A stretch of 64,000 nucleotides of DNA from Marinobacter caseinilyticus (GTDB taxonomy: Bacteria; Pseudomonadota; Gammaproteobacteria; Pseudomonadales; Oleiphilaceae): NCBI RefSeq assembly GCF_011074955.1, contig NZ_WUQJ01000012.1, forward strand, positions 1-64,000, given 5' to 3'. The translations under genes and the position numbers were made by a program. Of this stretch, positions 62,840 to 64,000 are shown in pieces. The notes beneath the pieces are model-generated. The model had not been told where the DNA came from. It made no database searches and worked only from the letters and a program-made list of their open reading frames with translations. The stretch's first letter is position 1. Each line of letters begins with the position of its first letter.

Positions 62840-64000
62840 ATGGCCTGGAATGAACCGGGTGGTAACCGCAACGACAACGATCCCTGGGGAACCGGCGGTC
62901 GTCGTGGCGGCAATGATCAAGGGCCACCAGACCTGGACGAAGCGTTAAAGAAGGGTCTCGACAAACTGAATCAGCTGTTAGGTGGCAAAAAAGGCAAATC
63001 CGGTTCCGGCGGCGGTTCGTCCAACGGTGGCAGCGGCAGTGGCTTTGGTGCAATCCTCGCGATTCTGGGTATTGTTTTTGTTGTTTATGTGCTTTTCCAG
63101 TCTGTCTATACCGTGGATGAGCAGGAGCGGGCGGTCGTGCTGCGCTTCGGTGAATACAACAAAACAGAAAATCCGGGCTTGCGCTTCAAGGTGCCACTGA
63201 TTGACGACGTCACCAAAGTGCGGGTAACCAGCGTGCGGACGGCTGAGTCTCGTGGTCAGATGCTGACCGAGGACGAAAACCTGGTGTCGGTGGATCTTCA
63301 GGTTCAGTACCGTGTCGACAGTGCGCGTGCGTTTGTGCTCAATGTCCGCGATTCCCCGGAAGCGCTGGCCTTTGCGACTGACAGCGCCTTGCGTCACGAA
63401 GTTGGCAGCTCGTCAATGGACCAGGTACTGACGGAAGGGCGTGCTGAATTAGCGGTTCGCGTTGAGCAGCGCTTGCAACGTTTCCTTGAAGAGTACGGTA
63501 CCGGTTTACAGATTGTGCGGGTCAACGTTGAGAGTACCCAGCCACCCGAAGCGGTTCAGGATGCTTTTCGTGAGGTCCAGCGTGCTCGAGAGGATGAGCA
63601 GCGGGTGAAGGAAGAAGCCGAGACCTACCGCAACAAGGTGGTTCCCGAGGCTCGTGGTCGAGCCCAGCGCATGACCGAGGAAGCTATGGCGTACAAGCAG
63701 GAGGTGATCTCGCGTGCTCGTGGTGAAACCGCTCGCTTTACCGAAATGCTGACCGTTTACCGGACGGCACCGGATGTTACCCGTGAACGCATGTATATGG
63801 CGGCACTGGAAAAGGTACTGTCGAGCACCAGTAAAGTGCTGATCGATACCGAGAGCAGCAATAATATGATGTATCTGCCACTGGATCGTATGATTAACCG
63901 GGACGGAACTTCAGCCAGCATGGGCACGCAAGGCTCGGGCAGCTCCGGCAGCAGCGACCAGGACATCCAGTCGTTGACCGATCAGGTCATCCAGGAAATT
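62840..64000 (+). CDS. hflK: HflK, membrane regulator of FtsH (partial, 3' end outside the window)
   Basis: 387 codons are present without a stop before the window end. The protein has a Gly/Asn-rich N-terminus (MAWNEPGGNRNDNDPWG), one membrane helix (about 73-93, FGAILAILGIVFVVYVLF), an SPFH/band-7 domain (YTVDEQERAVVLRFGEYNKTENPGL) and a coiled-coil region. With HflC it forms the periplasmic cage around FtsH. Compared with the usual length of about 400, only a short tail should be missing. GGAGAG precedes the ATG; hflC is expected just beyond the edge. Confidence 0.95.
   Translation, partial: MAWNEPGGNRNDNDPWGTGGRRGGNDQGPPDLDEALKKGLDKLNQLLGGKKGKSGSGGGSSNGGSGSGFGAILAILGIVFVVYVLFQSVYTVDEQERAVVLRFGEYNKTENPGLRFKVPLIDDVTKVRVTSVRTAESRGQMLTEDENLVSVDLQVQYRVDSARAFVLNVRDSPEALAFATDSALRHEVGSSSMDQVLTEGRAELAVRVEQRLQRFLEEYGTGLQIVRVNVESTQPPEAVQDAFREVQRAREDEQRVKEEAETYRNKVVPEARGRAQRMTEEAMAYKQEVISRARGETARFTEMLTVYRTAPDVTRERMYMAALEKVLSSTSKVLIDTESSNNMMYLPLDRMINRDGTSASMGTQGSGSSGSSDQDIQSLTDQVIQEI

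Noticed and set aside
1..64000. Mobile elements, prophage, CRISPR array, rRNA or tRNA genes
   Set aside because: I saw no transposase, integrase, phage structural gene, spaced direct repeats or RNA gene signature by reading. A dedicated tRNA and repeat scan would be decisive.

Overview
The window is chromosomal DNA from a gammaproteobacterium, probably a free-living, motile member of the Pseudomonadales/Oceanospirillales side of the class. I do not assign a genus. The evidence is the syntenic housekeeping backbone (parE ... parC-serB-fimX-like ... psd, motAB, rsgA, orn, queG, nnrDE, tsaE, ami, mutL, miaA, hfq, hflX, hflK), which from memory resembles the Pseudomonas arrangement, together with flagellar motor genes and several c-di-GMP proteins. 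I found no rRNA, tRNA, IS element, prophage or CRISPR array. Coding density is high.

Layout. Positions 1-5.1 kb carry small membrane proteins, a PhzF-family isomerase, a membrane diguanylate cyclase, a RES/Xre toxin-antitoxin pair and a membrane-anchored glutaredoxin-like protein. Positions 5.2-10 kb hold a leftward run: UbiB-family kinase, FAA hydrolase, apt, purine permease and TRIC-type channel. Positions 10.2-11.9 kb hold a BLUF photoreceptor with a C-terminal membrane helix and a quinone oxidoreductase-like MDR protein. Positions 12.0-24.0 kb are a complete acyclic terpene utilisation cluster: atuABCDEFGH leftward, atuR (TetR) divergent, and an 18-bp palindrome between them. Positions 24.9-28.0 kb hold a lipoprotein subtilisin-like protease overlapping a PrcB-like lipoprotein gene.

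Positions 28.1-41.3 kb start with parE and end with parC-serB. Between them lie a SLC13/RCK transporter, an EAL phosphodiesterase, a tiny 15-codon ORF with its own terminator, cytochrome b561 plus YceI, a chemoreceptor and a small membrane protein. Positions 41.3-45.3 kb hold a FimX-like degenerate GGDEF/EAL protein and a PilZ-like protein. Positions 45.6-48.3 kb hold the EF-P modification set epmB/efp/epmA. Positions 48.3-64.0 kb are the conserved backbone from psd to hflK, which is cut by the window end.

How the genes work together. The atu genes encode citronellol/geraniol-type catabolism: acyl-CoA ligation, dehydrogenation, carboxylation of geranyl-CoA and hydration. Purine permease plus Apt form a salvage unit. 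EpmB and EpmA beta-lysylate Lys34 of EF-P. The diguanylate cyclase, EAL protein, FimX-like and PilZ-like proteins and the BLUF protein suggest that c-di-GMP and light feed into surface behaviour, alongside MotAB and the chemoreceptor. The least described items are the protease/PrcB lipoprotein pair, the membrane-tethered BLUF protein and the 15-codon transcript unit.
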